Below are positions 1-7,684 of a stretch of 64,000 bases of DNA, piece by piece. Within the stretch, counting starts at the first letter, position 1; the number at the start of each line of letters is the position of its first letter. Source of the DNA: Streptosporangium album (lineage in GTDB: Bacteria; Actinomycetota; Actinomycetes; Streptosporangiales; Streptosporangiaceae); the NCBI RefSeq assembly GCF_014203795.1, contig NZ_JACHJU010000005.1:186001-250000 (forward strand), given 5' to 3'. The notes under the pieces were generated by a model. The model did not search any database, was not told the DNA's origin, and saw only the letters and a list, made by a program, of their open reading frames with translations. The position numbers and the translations under genes were made by a program.

Positions 1-132
1 GCCGGCGCCATCCGCGTGGCGGGGCGGCACTGGCTCGAGCCCGGCAACACCGAATCCTTCGCCACCACCCTGCGCCGCGCCCTGTCTTTCGTCTTCCCCG
101 CCGCGCCGCCCGAAGGCCCGCAGGATCGGTGA
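1..132 (+). CDS. C-terminal end of an unidentified protein (cut by window edge)
   Basis: The first 43 codons are an open frame closed by TGA at 130-132. The codons are strongly G/C-ending as in a real actinomycete gene, and the peptide ends in a short Pro/Ala-rich tail after a helix-like segment (TTLRRALSFVFP). The start lies outside the window. I do not recognise the family from this tail, so no function is given. Confidence 0.55.
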   Translation, partial: AGAIRVAGRHWLEPGNTESFATTLRRALSFVFPAAPPEGPQDR

Positions 133-490
133 CCAGCACGCACAGGCCCGGCGTTTGAGATATCGCCGATTCGGACAGGGCCCCGAAGGGGCGCCGGCGC
201 CATGATGGGGCGTCGGCGGCGCGGCGTTGCCGCATGCTGCGGGTCAGGTCGGTGACCCGGTCGGCCAAGACGGCGGCCTGACGGGGCCGGTGGCGTTGCT
301 CGTGCATCGCGCTGATGGCCTTGACCAGCAGCACCACGGCGACGGCCAGCGGGATCCAGTTGGTGGTGGCCGGGGCCCGCCGGCTGACGTGGGCGATCGC
401 GGTGAAGTCACCACCGCGGTCCATCGTGCCGTTGCGGGTGGGGCGGATTTGGCCGGGGGCCTGGGCCGGCCAGGCCAGCGCGTCACCAGG
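133..490 (-). pseudogene. Relic of a mobilisation- or transfer-type protein with one membrane helix
   Basis: On the minus strand an open frame with very high GC3 runs from about 490 towards the left edge. From an internal ATG at 424 it reads MDRGGDFTAIAHVSRR, then a hydrophobic stretch (WIPLAVAVVLLVKAI), then a charged helix rich in Arg/Gln. This helix-plus-coil layout resembles the C-terminal tail of actinobacterial plasmid relaxase or mobilisation proteins, but that is only a resemblance. The frame then runs into the opposite-strand gene end at 1-132 without a stop, so it is most likely a fragment left by rearrangement. Confidence 0.3.
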
Positions 491-689
491 TATATGCGAG
501 ACGACATGACAGCGACATGACAGGGAACGTGTTCTCTTCGGGCGACGTCAGGCTTGGTGATGACGCCGGTCGGCCCGCTGGCTAGATCTCCGATGTGACA
601 GGGAAGCGCCCGTTCCCTGTCACGTCCACCGCGCTTGATCACATCTCTGACCTGGTCGTACGGGGCTCGCGTGTACCTGGTGACACGCT
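477..689. repeat. Nested inverted repeats
   Basis: The outer arms are 477-500 and 666-689. They are 24 bp each and match at 21 positions when inverted; the three differences are all transitions, and the core is GTCACCAGGTA. Inside them lies a second inverted pair, TGACAGGGAACG at 518-529 and its complement at 611-622. Another TGACAGGGAA at 596-605 forms a perfect 11-bp stem with 613-623 (595-605/613-623, 7-nt loop). The layout suggests recombinase or replication-protein binding sites, or the ends of an old mobile element. Between 690 and 893 I see no convincing gene. Confidence 0.6.
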
Positions 690-893
690 CCTCAACGACA
701 GACCGATTCGTCGCGGTCCGGGCCGCTCCTCGAGGATCGACGAAACCTGACCCGTCCTTTCGTCGTGCAGGCCTCGCCGCCGCGGTGCACGACGAATCCC
801 CGCGCTCTACGTGGCGGGCTCGAAGTCCTTGCCGCAGGCTCCGCAGGAGATCGATCCGCGCTCCCACGGAGTGAGCCGGCCCTTGAGGAATGC

Positions 894-1727
894 TCAGGTG
901 GGGGAGGTGAGCAGGATGATCCCGAGAGTCACGGTCACCGCGGCCGTGACTCGGCGCCATCCGAAGCGTTCGGAGAAGAAGACGGCGCCGATGATTGCGC
1001 CCCACACGACACTGGTTTCGCGCAGGGCGGCGACCTGGGCCAGAGGGCTACGGGTCTGGGCCCACACCACGATGGCGTAGGCGAGCAGGGACACGATGCC
1101 GCCCGCCGCCGGCATCTGCCAGCCGGTGCGCAGCGCGGGGGCGACGGCGCGGCCGCGCACGGCCAGGGCCATGAGGGCGACCACGGATCCCTCCAGGAGG
1201 AACAGCCAGGCGATGTAGGGCAGAGGATGGGAGGTGCGTCGCACGCCGAGCCCGTCCACGACGGTGTAGGCCGCGATCGACAGGCCGGTCAGCAGCGCGG
1301 CGGTGACGGCCGGGCCGGTGACGGCGGTGCGGTGCCGGGCGACGGCGAGTGCGACCAGCCCGCCGCACACCACGACCAGGCCAGCGAGCTGGAGCGGGCT
1401 CAGCCGCTCGCCCAGGACGGCGCCGGCGACGGCGACCAGGAGCGGCGCGCTGCCCCGCGCCAGCGGATAGACCTGGCCGAAGTCGCCGAGGTCATAGGAG
1501 CGGATCAGTAGTGCGGTGTAGGCGACGTGCAGGACCACCGAGGTGAGCAGGAACGGCCAGGCCGGCCCCGCCGGCGGCCCGGCGGCCACCGCGACCGGCA
1601 GGGACACCAGCGCGGAGGCGGCGCCCATCACCACGAACGCGGCGTACCGGTCAGGGACGGCTTTGGCCAGGGCGTTCCAGACAGCGTGCAGAAGCCCGGC
1701 GAACAGGATGGCAAGTGCGGTGACCAT
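894..1727 (-). CDS. EamA/DMT-family transporter
   Basis: A predicted inner-membrane exporter or permease of the drug/metabolite transporter superfamily, about 277 residues with roughly ten hydrophobic segments arranged as two EamA repeats, the usual size. The second repeat ends with the typical motif of a small-residue-rich helix, then ERFGWRR, then a last helix. I chose the ATG at 1727 because it has GGTGAG just upstream and starts directly in the first membrane helix; the frame could extend to 1784 but that would add a non-hydrophobic leader overlapping the neighbour. It is divergent from the DUF5937/ArsR-type gene at 1784, which probably regulates it. The substrate cannot be read from sequence; small metabolites or amino acids are usual. 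Confidence 0.85.
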   Translation of the reverse strand: MVTALAILFAGLLHAVWNALAKAVPDRYAAFVVMGAASALVSLPVAVAAGPPAGPAWPFLLTSVVLHVAYTALLIRSYDLGDFGQVYPLARGSAPLLVAVAGAVLGERLSPLQLAGLVVVCGGLVALAVARHRTAVTGPAVTAALLTGLSIAAYTVVDGLGVRRTSHPLPYIAWLFLLEGSVVALMALAVRGRAVAPALRTGWQMPAAGGIVSLLAYAIVVWAQTRSPLAQVAALRETSVVWGAIIGAVFFSERFGWRRVTAAVTVTLGIILLTSPT

Positions 1728-1783
1728 GGTGCTCACCCCACCGCCGGTCCGGCTGGGCCGACAGTGATTTAGCCTGGGCCTCA

Positions 1784-2749
1784 ATGCACGAGCTGATCCT
1801 GGACGTCGGCGACCTCGCCGAGACCCGCTTCGCCCTCTCCCCGCTGCTGGAGACGGTGCTCAGCCTGCGCATCTGGCACCAGCCCGGCTATTATGTCCGG
1901 CAACGTCCCTGGCTGGCGGTGGCCGCGCGCGGTCTCGGCGACCTCGACATCGCCTTGCTGCTGGCCCTGGTCGGCCCCCGCCGGCTCGTCCCGGACTTCC
2001 TCACCCCGCGCCCGGGGCGTCCGGTCACCGACTTCACCGCCGAACTGGACCGCGCCCGTGCCTGCGACCCCGACCGGGTCGCCGCCGACATCCGCGCCGC
2101 CCATGCCGGCGGCACCCTCCCCGACATGCTGCGCTCCGGGCTACGGCGGCCCGCTCGCCTGCGCGACCGGCTCGCCGACCTGCTGCAGACCTACTGGACC
2201 GCGACGCTTGCCCCGCACTGGCCGCGTCTGCGCGGCGTGCTGGAAGCCGACCTGCGCTACCGGGCCTCCCGCCTGGCCGATGGGGGCGCCGCCCTGCTGT
2301 TCGCCGACCTGGACCCCGCCATCACCTTCCACAACGGGCGTCTGCGCACCCGCCTGAACATCCCCCACACCGACACCCGCACCCCCGTCACCGGTCGCGG
2401 CCTCTGCTTGGTCCCGACCCTGTTCGTCAACGCCCCCGGCACCCCCAACAACCCCGACCACCCACCGATGATCATTTATCCGGCGCGTGGGTCCGCCACC
2501 GCCTGGCAGCCGCCCCCGCCGGCGCCCGCCGTCCTGGCCGCGCTCGTCGGCGCGCCCAAAGCCGCCATCCTGACCGCCCTGGTCCAGCCCCGTTCCACCA
2601 CCGACCTGGCCCACCTGCTCACCGTCACCCCCAGTGCGATCTCCCACCACCTGAAGACGCTGCACGCCGCAGGGCTGGTGGGCCGAGCCCGCGCCGGGCG
2701 CAGCGTCCTATACATCCGCACCGCTCTCGCCGACCAACTCACCCCCTGA
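1784..2749 (+). CDS. DUF5937/ArsR-type winged-helix transcriptional regulator
   Basis: A 321-residue predicted DNA-binding protein. The N-terminal two thirds match the DUF5937 style (VLSLRIWHQPGYY near residues 26-40, then a long helical region). The last 75 residues are an ArsR-like winged helix: a TTDLAHLLTVTPSAISHHL helix-turn-helix around residues 268-287, then the wing (GRARAGRSVLY). This architecture is common in actinomycetes and usually controls an adjacent gene. The start codons of this gene and the EamA transporter are only 56 bp apart and divergent, so the intergenic segment must hold both promoters and any operator. The inducer is unknown. Confidence 0.8.
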   Translation: MHELILDVGDLAETRFALSPLLETVLSLRIWHQPGYYVRQRPWLAVAARGLGDLDIALLLALVGPRRLVPDFLTPRPGRPVTDFTAELDRARACDPDRVAADIRAAHAGGTLPDMLRSGLRRPARLRDRLADLLQTYWTATLAPHWPRLRGVLEADLRYRASRLADGGAALLFADLDPAITFHNGRLRTRLNIPHTDTRTPVTGRGLCLVPTLFVNAPGTPNNPDHPPMIIYPARGSATAWQPPPPAPAVLAALVGAPKAAILTALVQPRSTTDLAHLLTVTPSAISHHLKTLHAAGLVGRARAGRSVLYIRTALADQLTP

Positions 2750-2912
2750 CCATGCCCGTCAACCGGTGCCAAGACCGAGCCAACGGTGCGTAGGTAAGTC
2801 GGGCTTACCGGTGATGGGCCGTCGGCCGGGCCTTGCCGCCCGGTTGGCCTAGGCGGGTCGGCTCCTGGCGGAAGTCTCCGGGGAGGCGGAGTACGCGGAG
2901 GATCTGGCGGAC

Positions 2913-3761
2913 GTGGCGCGTGCCGTTCGCGAGGCGTACACCCAAGTTCGGCGGGTGGATCCGGGAAGCCTGGAGGCGGCCGTCGGCCTCGCCGTGCTGG
3001 GTGGTGCCGAGCTCCGCGGCCACATGGTCAACCGCGTGGACACGGGCTGGTGGGAGGAGGACTGGAAGCCCACCGCCCAGATCCCGCCAGATGACGGCGT
3101 CGGCCGCGCTCTCGTCGACGAGGCGGTCCGTGCGGCCCGTCATGTCCTGTCCCTCGACCCGACCAACAACCTCGCCGCCTACCTCGAAGGGCTGGCCCAC
3201 GAGTGCGGTGGCGCGCGCGAGCAGGCGTTGGGCGGCTACCTGCGGGCGCTGGAGCTCGACCGGTGGGACGAGGGTGCGCTGACCCGCGCGAACGCGCTCG
3301 ACGATGAGTACGTCGCCGCACCCGCCGAGGGACCGGAGCCGAACCCGCACTCACGGCACTTCTGGCTGCTCCGCAGCAGTGAGCTGATCAGCAACTCCGG
3401 TGACGAGCGGGTGGTGTACCGGCGCCTCAGCGACTCGGCCGACGTGCGGTACGCGATCGAGTCGGTGCTGGTGGAGGTCAAGGCACGTAACCCCGACCTG
3501 GAGTCGGCCTGGGGGACCGACGAGTACTCCGACTGCCAGGACGGTGGCTTTGACCTGAGCACGTACGCCCCGGGACGGCCGCCGAGCGGATTCGACGTGT
3601 ACGACGCGCTCCGCCGGACGCCCTCCGGGGAGCTCATGGTGGACTGGGCGGCCGTGGACCTTGACGAGCCGCCGTCCGGCAAGCGCCTACCACCCGGACA
3701 ACCGGTACGTGTCGACGGCCGCACGCACTTTGACGGTCAGCACGAACCCGTGGAGGAGTGA
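2913..3761 (+). CDS. Hypothetical protein with TPR-like helices
   Basis: A 282-residue soluble protein from the GTG at 2913. The frame is already open from 2853, just after an in-frame TAG at 2850, and the 20 codons upstream look coding, so the true N-terminus may have been lost. Residues 40-130 have the spacing of a tetratricopeptide-like helix pair (VRAARHVLSLDPTNNLAAYL, then EQALGGYLRALELD). The C-terminal half has conserved-looking acidic and aromatic segments (WGTDEYSDCQDGGFDLSTY). No signal peptide or membrane segment is visible. No family is recognised. It lies in a stretch with other decayed genes, so it may itself be 5'-truncated. Confidence 0.5.
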   Translation: MARAVREAYTQVRRVDPGSLEAAVGLAVLGGAELRGHMVNRVDTGWWEEDWKPTAQIPPDDGVGRALVDEAVRAARHVLSLDPTNNLAAYLEGLAHECGGAREQALGGYLRALELDRWDEGALTRANALDDEYVAAPAEGPEPNPHSRHFWLLRSSELISNSGDERVVYRRLSDSADVRYAIESVLVEVKARNPDLESAWGTDEYSDCQDGGFDLSTYAPGRPPSGFDVYDALRRTPSGELMVDWAAVDLDEPPSGKRLPPGQPVRVDGRTHFDGQHEPVEE

Positions 3762-3784
3762 GGGTCGTTCGGGACGTGGGGTGT

Positions 3785-4111
3785 CGGTAAGGCTCGATCC
3801 ACCAGCCGCAAACGACCGGACCCGAACAGTCTCGGGAAGCCTCCATCGCTGTGGCCCGACGCGCCGTCGACCTGGGCGTCACGCTGATCGACACCGCGCA
3901 CCTGTACGGGTGGGGTGCCAACGAGGAACTCCTCGCCGAGGCGCTGCACCCCTATCCGGATGACCTGCTCATCGCGACAAAGGTCGGGGTCGCCCCGCCG
4001 AACCCCCCGCACGATGCGGCGATCTGCGGTCGGCCGGATTTCCTGCGGGATCAGGTCGAGCAGGGCCTGCGCCGACTCCGGGGCGAACGGCTCGATCGGG
4101 TCCAGCCGTGA
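3785..4111 (+). pseudogene. Aldo/keto reductase fragment
   Basis: The frame encodes the start of an aldo/keto reductase barrel: REASIAVARRAVDLGVTLID (catalytic Asp), then the TAHLYG segment with the catalytic Tyr, then NEELLAEALH, then DLLIATKVG. The first about 45 residues of the family are missing: an in-frame TAA lies at 3788-3790, with only a degenerate sequence after it. The frame stops at TGA 4109-4111 just where the strand after LRRLRGERLD should continue, so about two thirds of the barrel is absent. It cannot make an active oxidoreductase. The relic sits between an uncertain hypothetical gene and the ArsR operon and marks local decay. Confidence 0.75.
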
Positions 4112-4274
4112 TGAGCCCCCCGAGGACCGGCCCCTACTCCTCCGGAGCGATCAGGCTTCGGCGGCGGTGTGTTCGTCGGCCCAGAACGCGATCAGCTCTT
4201 CGGAGGTGAGCTGATCGGCCGGGCGGTTGGGGGATCCCATCCGGCGGGGCTACCGCGTAGACCGACGGAAAGTT

Positions 4275-4286
4275 TTGTCTTGACAA
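4275..4286. promoter_or_regulatory. Operator-like palindrome overlapping a TTGACA box
   Basis: TTGTC-TT-GACAA is a perfect 5-bp inverted repeat with a 2-nt centre, and it overlaps TTGACA at 4280-4285, a consensus -35 hexamer. Another TTGTC follows at 4293. It lies 30 bp upstream of the ArsR-like start at 4316, the expected place for autoregulation. The matching -10 box is weak, so the promoter assignment is tentative. Confidence 0.45.
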
Positions 4287-4315
4287 GAAGAGTTGTCGCT
4301 GAGAGGCTTTTTGGC

Positions 4316-4969
4316 ATGTGGGAAGTGGCGGTGATCGAGGACGCGGCGGCGGCGGGAGTCACGCTGGATCCGATCCGGGCGCGGTTGTTGGCCGAGCTGG
4401 TCCAGCCTGGTTCGGCGAGCAGCCTGGCGGCCCGGGTCGGGCAGCCCCGGCAGAAGGTGAACTACCACCTCCGGGAGCTGGAGCGGCACGGCCTGCTCGA
4501 GCTGGTCGAGGAGCGGCGCAAGGGCAACATGACCGAGCGGGTGCTCCAGGCGACGGCGTCGTCGTACGTCATCTCGCCGGCGGCGCTGGCCGCGGTTGAG
4601 CCAGACCCGGCGCGGTCGCCGGACCGGCTCTCGGCGCGCTGGCTGCTGGCGGTGGGCGCTCGGCTGGTGCGCGACGTCGGCGCGCTCATCACCGGGGCGA
4701 CCAAGGCCGGTAAGCGGGTCGCGACCTACGCGCTCGACGGGGAGGTGCGGTTCGCCACGGCGCACGACCGTGCCGCCTTCGCGGAGGAGCTCACCAACGC
4801 GGTGACCGGACTGGTCGCCAAGTACCACGACGAGAAGGCGGCCGGCGGCCGGACGTACCGGGTCATCATGGCCGTCCACCCGTCGATCCCCCCGACCGCA
4901 AGCGACGACACAAAGGCCACCGAGACAGCAGCCAGCGAGCTACCGGCCAACGAGAGGAAAGAGTCCTGA
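4316..4969 (+). CDS. ArsR-family winged-helix regulator
   Basis: A 217-residue regulator. The N-terminal winged helix (residues about 12-75) contains LLAELVQPGSASSLAARVG then RQKVNYHLRELERHGLLEL, the classic recognition helix and wing. It has no visible metal-binding Cys pair, so it is an ArsR-fold regulator rather than a metal sensor. The C-terminal about 130 residues probably form dimerisation and effector parts. The start at ATG 4316 was chosen because the frame upstream lacks coding character and a promoter-like box lies just before it. It is the first gene of a three-gene operon with the SRPBCC gene (1-bp gap) and a DHFR-like gene, a set found widely in actinomycetes. Confidence 0.85.
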   Translation: MWEVAVIEDAAAAGVTLDPIRARLLAELVQPGSASSLAARVGQPRQKVNYHLRELERHGLLELVEERRKGNMTERVLQATASSYVISPAALAAVEPDPARSPDRLSARWLLAVGARLVRDVGALITGATKAGKRVATYALDGEVRFATAHDRAAFAEELTNAVTGLVAKYHDEKAAGGRTYRVIMAVHPSIPPTASDDTKATETAASELPANERKES

Positions 4970-4970
4970 C

Positions 4971-5717
4971 GTGGGCCACCACTGGGAGCAGCGCGACGAG
5001 GCAACGGTCGAAGCGAGTGTCGAGGAGGTGTGGGAGGCCATCGCCACCGGCCCGGGAATCGACTCGTGGTTCATGGGTCGCAACGAGGTGGACCCCGGCC
5101 CGGACGGCGCGGTCCGCACGTCGACGGGATCGTTCACAATGGACTCCGCCATCACCGGGTGGGAGCCGCTGCACCGGTTCGCGCACCGCGGCACCGATGG
5201 CCCGGACGGACGGTTCATCGCGTACGAGTACCTCATCGAGGGGCGCGATCAGGGCAGCACTGTGCTGCGCATGGTGGCGAACGGTTTCCTGCCCGGCGAC
5301 GACTGGGAGACCGAGTTCGAGGCCATGAGCCTCGGCGGCGCGATGTACTTCGCGACGCTCGTCGCGTACCTCAACCACTTCGCCGGACGGACCGGGCAAC
5401 CGATCAACGTGTCGGGGCCGCCCGTGACCGACTGGCCGACCGCCTGGGCCGAACTGCACCAGGCCCTGGGTCTCTCCGCCTCGCCCCGGGTCGGAGACCC
5501 GGCCCGGGCCACCGTGCCCGGGTTGCCGGCCGTCGAGGGAGTCGTCGACTTCGTCAACCCGCACGCCATCGGCATTCGGACGCCCGATGCGCTCTACCGC
5601 TTCATCCGGGGCTACTTCGGCTCGATCGTCCTGGGGCACCACATTTTCAAGCAAGACGACACCGGCACCGACACCGCGCAGGCGTGGCGGACCTGGCTCA
5701 ACGGCCTGCCCGCCTGA
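4971..5717 (+). CDS. SRPBCC / AHSA1-like domain protein
   Basis: A 248-residue cytosolic protein with a GTG start immediately after the ArsR gene, so translation is probably coupled. The N-terminal half has the SRPBCC (START-like, Hsp90-activator AHSA1-like) pattern: EATVEASVEEVWEAIAT, GIDSWFMG, then strands with the W-x-P and VLRMVANGF motifs. Such proteins bind hydrophobic ligands, and many are linked with ArsR regulators like the one here. The C-terminal about 90 residues (VGDPARATVPGLPAVEGVVD onwards) form a second domain without a recognised name. Its ligand is unknown. The same operon carries the DHFR-like reductase. Confidence 0.8.
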   Translation: MGHHWEQRDEATVEASVEEVWEAIATGPGIDSWFMGRNEVDPGPDGAVRTSTGSFTMDSAITGWEPLHRFAHRGTDGPDGRFIAYEYLIEGRDQGSTVLRMVANGFLPGDDWETEFEAMSLGGAMYFATLVAYLNHFAGRTGQPINVSGPPVTDWPTAWAELHQALGLSASPRVGDPARATVPGLPAVEGVVDFVNPHAIGIRTPDALYRFIRGYFGSIVLGHHIFKQDDTGTDTAQAWRTWLNGLPA

Positions 5718-5735
5718 CACCCAAGGAGAACTGAC

Positions 5736-6272
5736 ATGGGAAGCATCAAGTCCGGCCTGTTCATCTCGCTCGACGGCGTGACCGAGGCCCCGGACACGTG
5801 GCACTTCGGCTACTTCAACGAGGAGATGGGCAACGCGGTCGGCTCGCTCATGGGCGGCAACGACGCCATGCTGCTCGGCCGCCGCACGTACGACGAGTTC
5901 GCGGGCTACTGGCCGAACGCGGACGCCAACGACCCGATGACCAAGCAGATGAACGGCACCCGGAAGTACGTGGTGTCGAACACGCTGACCCAGGCCGACT
6001 GGGAAAACACCACAGTGGTCGGTGGCGACGACGTGTATGACCAGTTGCGCGCTCTGAAGGCCGATCAGAACCTGGGCATCACCGGCAGCGGGACGCTGGT
6101 GCGATCGCTGCTGGCGGAGGGGCTGCTTGACGAGCTGCACCTGTTGGTGCACCCCGTCGTGCTCGGCGCCGGCCAGCGGCTGTTCGAGGGTTCGGCCAAG
6201 GTCCCGCTGAAGCTGGTGAGCTCGGCGACGTTCAGCACGGGCGTGCTGCACCTGGTCTACGCGAACGAGTAA
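5736..6272 (+). CDS. Dihydrofolate reductase-like (RibD C-terminal) reductase
   Basis: A 178-residue protein of the RibD_C/DHFR-like fold, the usual length. The signature parts are SLDGVTEAPDTWHFGYF near the N-terminus, MLLGRRTYDEFAGYWP (NADPH-contacting helix), KYVVSNTL, GSGTLVRSLLAEGLLDELHL and HPVVLGAGQRLF. Members bind NADPH and reduce small molecules; most are not folate enzymes. An AAGGAGAAC ribosome site precedes the ATG. It is the last gene of the ArsR-SRPBCC operon and ends at a strong hairpin (6286-6315). A paralogue of the same superfamily lies at 61432-61995. Confidence 0.85.
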   Translation: MGSIKSGLFISLDGVTEAPDTWHFGYFNEEMGNAVGSLMGGNDAMLLGRRTYDEFAGYWPNADANDPMTKQMNGTRKYVVSNTLTQADWENTTVVGGDDVYDQLRALKADQNLGITGSGTLVRSLLAEGLLDELHLLVHPVVLGAGQRLFEGSAKVPLKLVSSATFSTGVLHLVYANE

Positions 6273-6285
6273 CGAAGAGGACGCG

Positions 6286-6315
6286 AGCGCGCGCCGGGGC
6301 CTTCCGGCGCGCGCT
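6286..6315. terminator. Hairpin between convergent genes
   Basis: AGCGCGCGCCGG pairs perfectly with CCGGCGCGCGCT (12 bp, 6-nt loop). It sits between the convergent DHFR-like gene (ends 6272) and the LacI gene (ends 6328), so it can serve both directions. No U-run follows, as is normal in high-GC actinomycetes. Confidence 0.75.
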
Positions 6316-6327
6316 TCCGTTCGACGG

Positions 6328-7383
6328 CTACGGCCATCGTGGTTGATGACGGCGGCGAGGCGGCCGGCCGATCGTCCGGTCGCTCGAATCGCGCACGACC
6401 AGTTCTGGATCGAAGACGACCTGGCGGTGCTGATGGCCGCTGTCCTCGGTCGTCTCCTCGATGAGCAGCTCCGCGGCGGTCCGCCCGAGCAGCTGCCGGG
6501 GCTGGCGCACCGAGGTGAGCGGCACCGCGGCGGCGGCCGCGAAGTCGATGTCGTCGTAGCCGACGATCGCCACGTCCTGCGGGATCCGCACGCGGCGGCG
6601 GGTCATCTCCTGCAGCACGCCGAGAGCGAGGAGGTCGTTGGCGCAGAAAACGGCGGTCGGTCTGGGCGTCGCCCCGGCGAGGCGGGCGGTGGCGTCCCGG
6701 CCGGCGGCGACGTTGAGCGCGGTGCTTTCGACGACGTGCAGTTCGGCGGCGTCACGGCCCGCGGCCCGCATCGCCTGGACGGCGCCCTGGTAGCGATCCT
6801 GGACCTGCCGGATGGTCAAGGCGCCGACGAACGCCAGGTGCTCGTGCCCTTGCGCGAGGAGGTGAGCCACGGCCAGTTCCCCGCCGAGGACGTCGTCCAC
6901 GGCGACCGAGCATTGCGCGTCCTCGGTCGCCCGGCGGTCGAGCAGCACGATCGGGGTGCCGCGCCTGCGCAGGCGCTCCAATCGATTGTTGGTCGCGGTG
7001 ACCGGTGTGACCAGGATTCCCTGCACCCGCTGCTCTTCGAGGAGGTCGAGGTAACGGGACTCCTTGGCCGGGTTGTCATCGCTGTTGCAGAGGATGACCA
7101 CGAGACCGGCGTCATTGGCGGCGTCTTCCACACCTCGTGCGACGTCGGTGAAGAAGGGGTTGGCGACATCGAGGACGACCAGCCCGACCGTGCGGCTGTG
7201 GCCGGCGCGCAGGTGCCGGGCCGACTCGTTGCGGACGAAGCCGAGATCGCGGATCGCGTCGAGGACCCGTCGGCGCGTCGATTCGGCGACGACGTCGGGT
7301 CTGTTGAGGACGTTGGAGACCGTGCCGACGGAGACGCGGGCCATGTTCGCGACGTCACGGATGCTCACGGGGTGTCGGCTCAT
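6328..7383 (-). CDS. LacI-family transcriptional regulator
   Basis: A 351-residue LacI/GalR regulator. The N-terminal helix-turn-helix is at residues 5-25 (VSIRDVANMARVSVGTVSNV) with the hinge helix following. The periplasmic-binding-protein-like ligand domain contains GLVVLDVANPFFTDVARG, FCANDLLALGVLQ and VAIVGYDDIDFA. I chose the ATG at 7383, which has a GAGGGAG ribosome site; the frame extends 18 codons further without one. It is divergent from the secreted GH43-like/GH78 operon. Two near-identical LacI-type operators (7473-7485 and 7655-7666) lie in the intergenic region, so it probably represses both itself and the glycosidase operon. Its ligand is likely a sugar from rhamnose- or galactose-containing plant polymers. 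It is clearly related to the LacI at 32370. Confidence 0.9.
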   Translation of the reverse strand: MSRHPVSIRDVANMARVSVGTVSNVLNRPDVVAESTRRRVLDAIRDLGFVRNESARHLRAGHSRTVGLVVLDVANPFFTDVARGVEDAANDAGLVVILCNSDDNPAKESRYLDLLEEQRVQGILVTPVTATNNRLERLRRRGTPIVLLDRRATEDAQCSVAVDDVLGGELAVAHLLAQGHEHLAFVGALTIRQVQDRYQGAVQAMRAAGRDAAELHVVESTALNVAAGRDATARLAGATPRPTAVFCANDLLALGVLQEMTRRRVRIPQDVAIVGYDDIDFAAAAAVPLTSVRQPRQLLGRTAAELLIEETTEDSGHQHRQVVFDPELVVRDSSDRTIGRPPRRRHQPRWP

Positions 7384-7472
7384 GTCTCCCTCGTCTCGTC
7401 GGCTCCTGCCTTTACCGGACTGACCCGGGTTCGGCATTGGTTCATGGGCGTTGCTTCACAGCGTATCCGCCG

Positions 7473-7485
7473 TTAAAACGATTCA
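7473..7485. promoter_or_regulatory. LacI-type operator 1
   Basis: TTAAAACGATTCA, a near-palindrome with the CG centre typical of LacI/GalR sites. It lies about 90 bp upstream of the LacI start (minus strand) and matches the second site at 7655 in 11 of 12 core positions. It is likely autoregulatory. The rest of the intergenic stretch 7384-7684 shows no gene. Confidence 0.6.
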
Positions 7486-7654
7486 CCACCTCCCTTTATG
7501 CCGTTGGCCGGGTCCCGGACGAGCCCTTCGGCCACGACCGCCCGGGATCCGGCCGGCATGGGCGCGAAGACCGTGAAAATCGCCGCGCAGGCCTGCGACG
7601 GAGGAAATCCGTTAACAGCCCCTTCACGGCTTGGGCACCAGCTCGTAATCTGCT

Positions 7655-7666
7655 TGAAACGATTCA
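7655..7666. promoter_or_regulatory. LacI-type operator 2 before the glycosidase operon
   Basis: TGAAACGATTCA, a 12-bp LacI-type palindrome (TGAA...TTCA around a CG centre), 18 bp upstream of the ATG at 7685 and just before a GGAGG ribosome site (7673-7677). A repressor here would block transcription start or elongation of the secreted enzyme operon. Confidence 0.65.
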
Positions 7667-7684
7667 TTATCTGGAGGTTAGGCC

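Noticed and set aside
820-893. Minus-strand tail after the EamA stop with a CGACGKDF motif
   Set aside because: It continues the EamA frame after its TGA and has a CxxC-like pair, but has no start of its own; most likely an unrelated remnant, not a readthrough extension.
4151-4240. 29-residue minus-strand frame (MGSPNRPADQLTSEELIAFW...)
   Set aside because: The composition looks protein-like, but it has no ribosome site, no family and lies in a decayed stretch; probably a relic.
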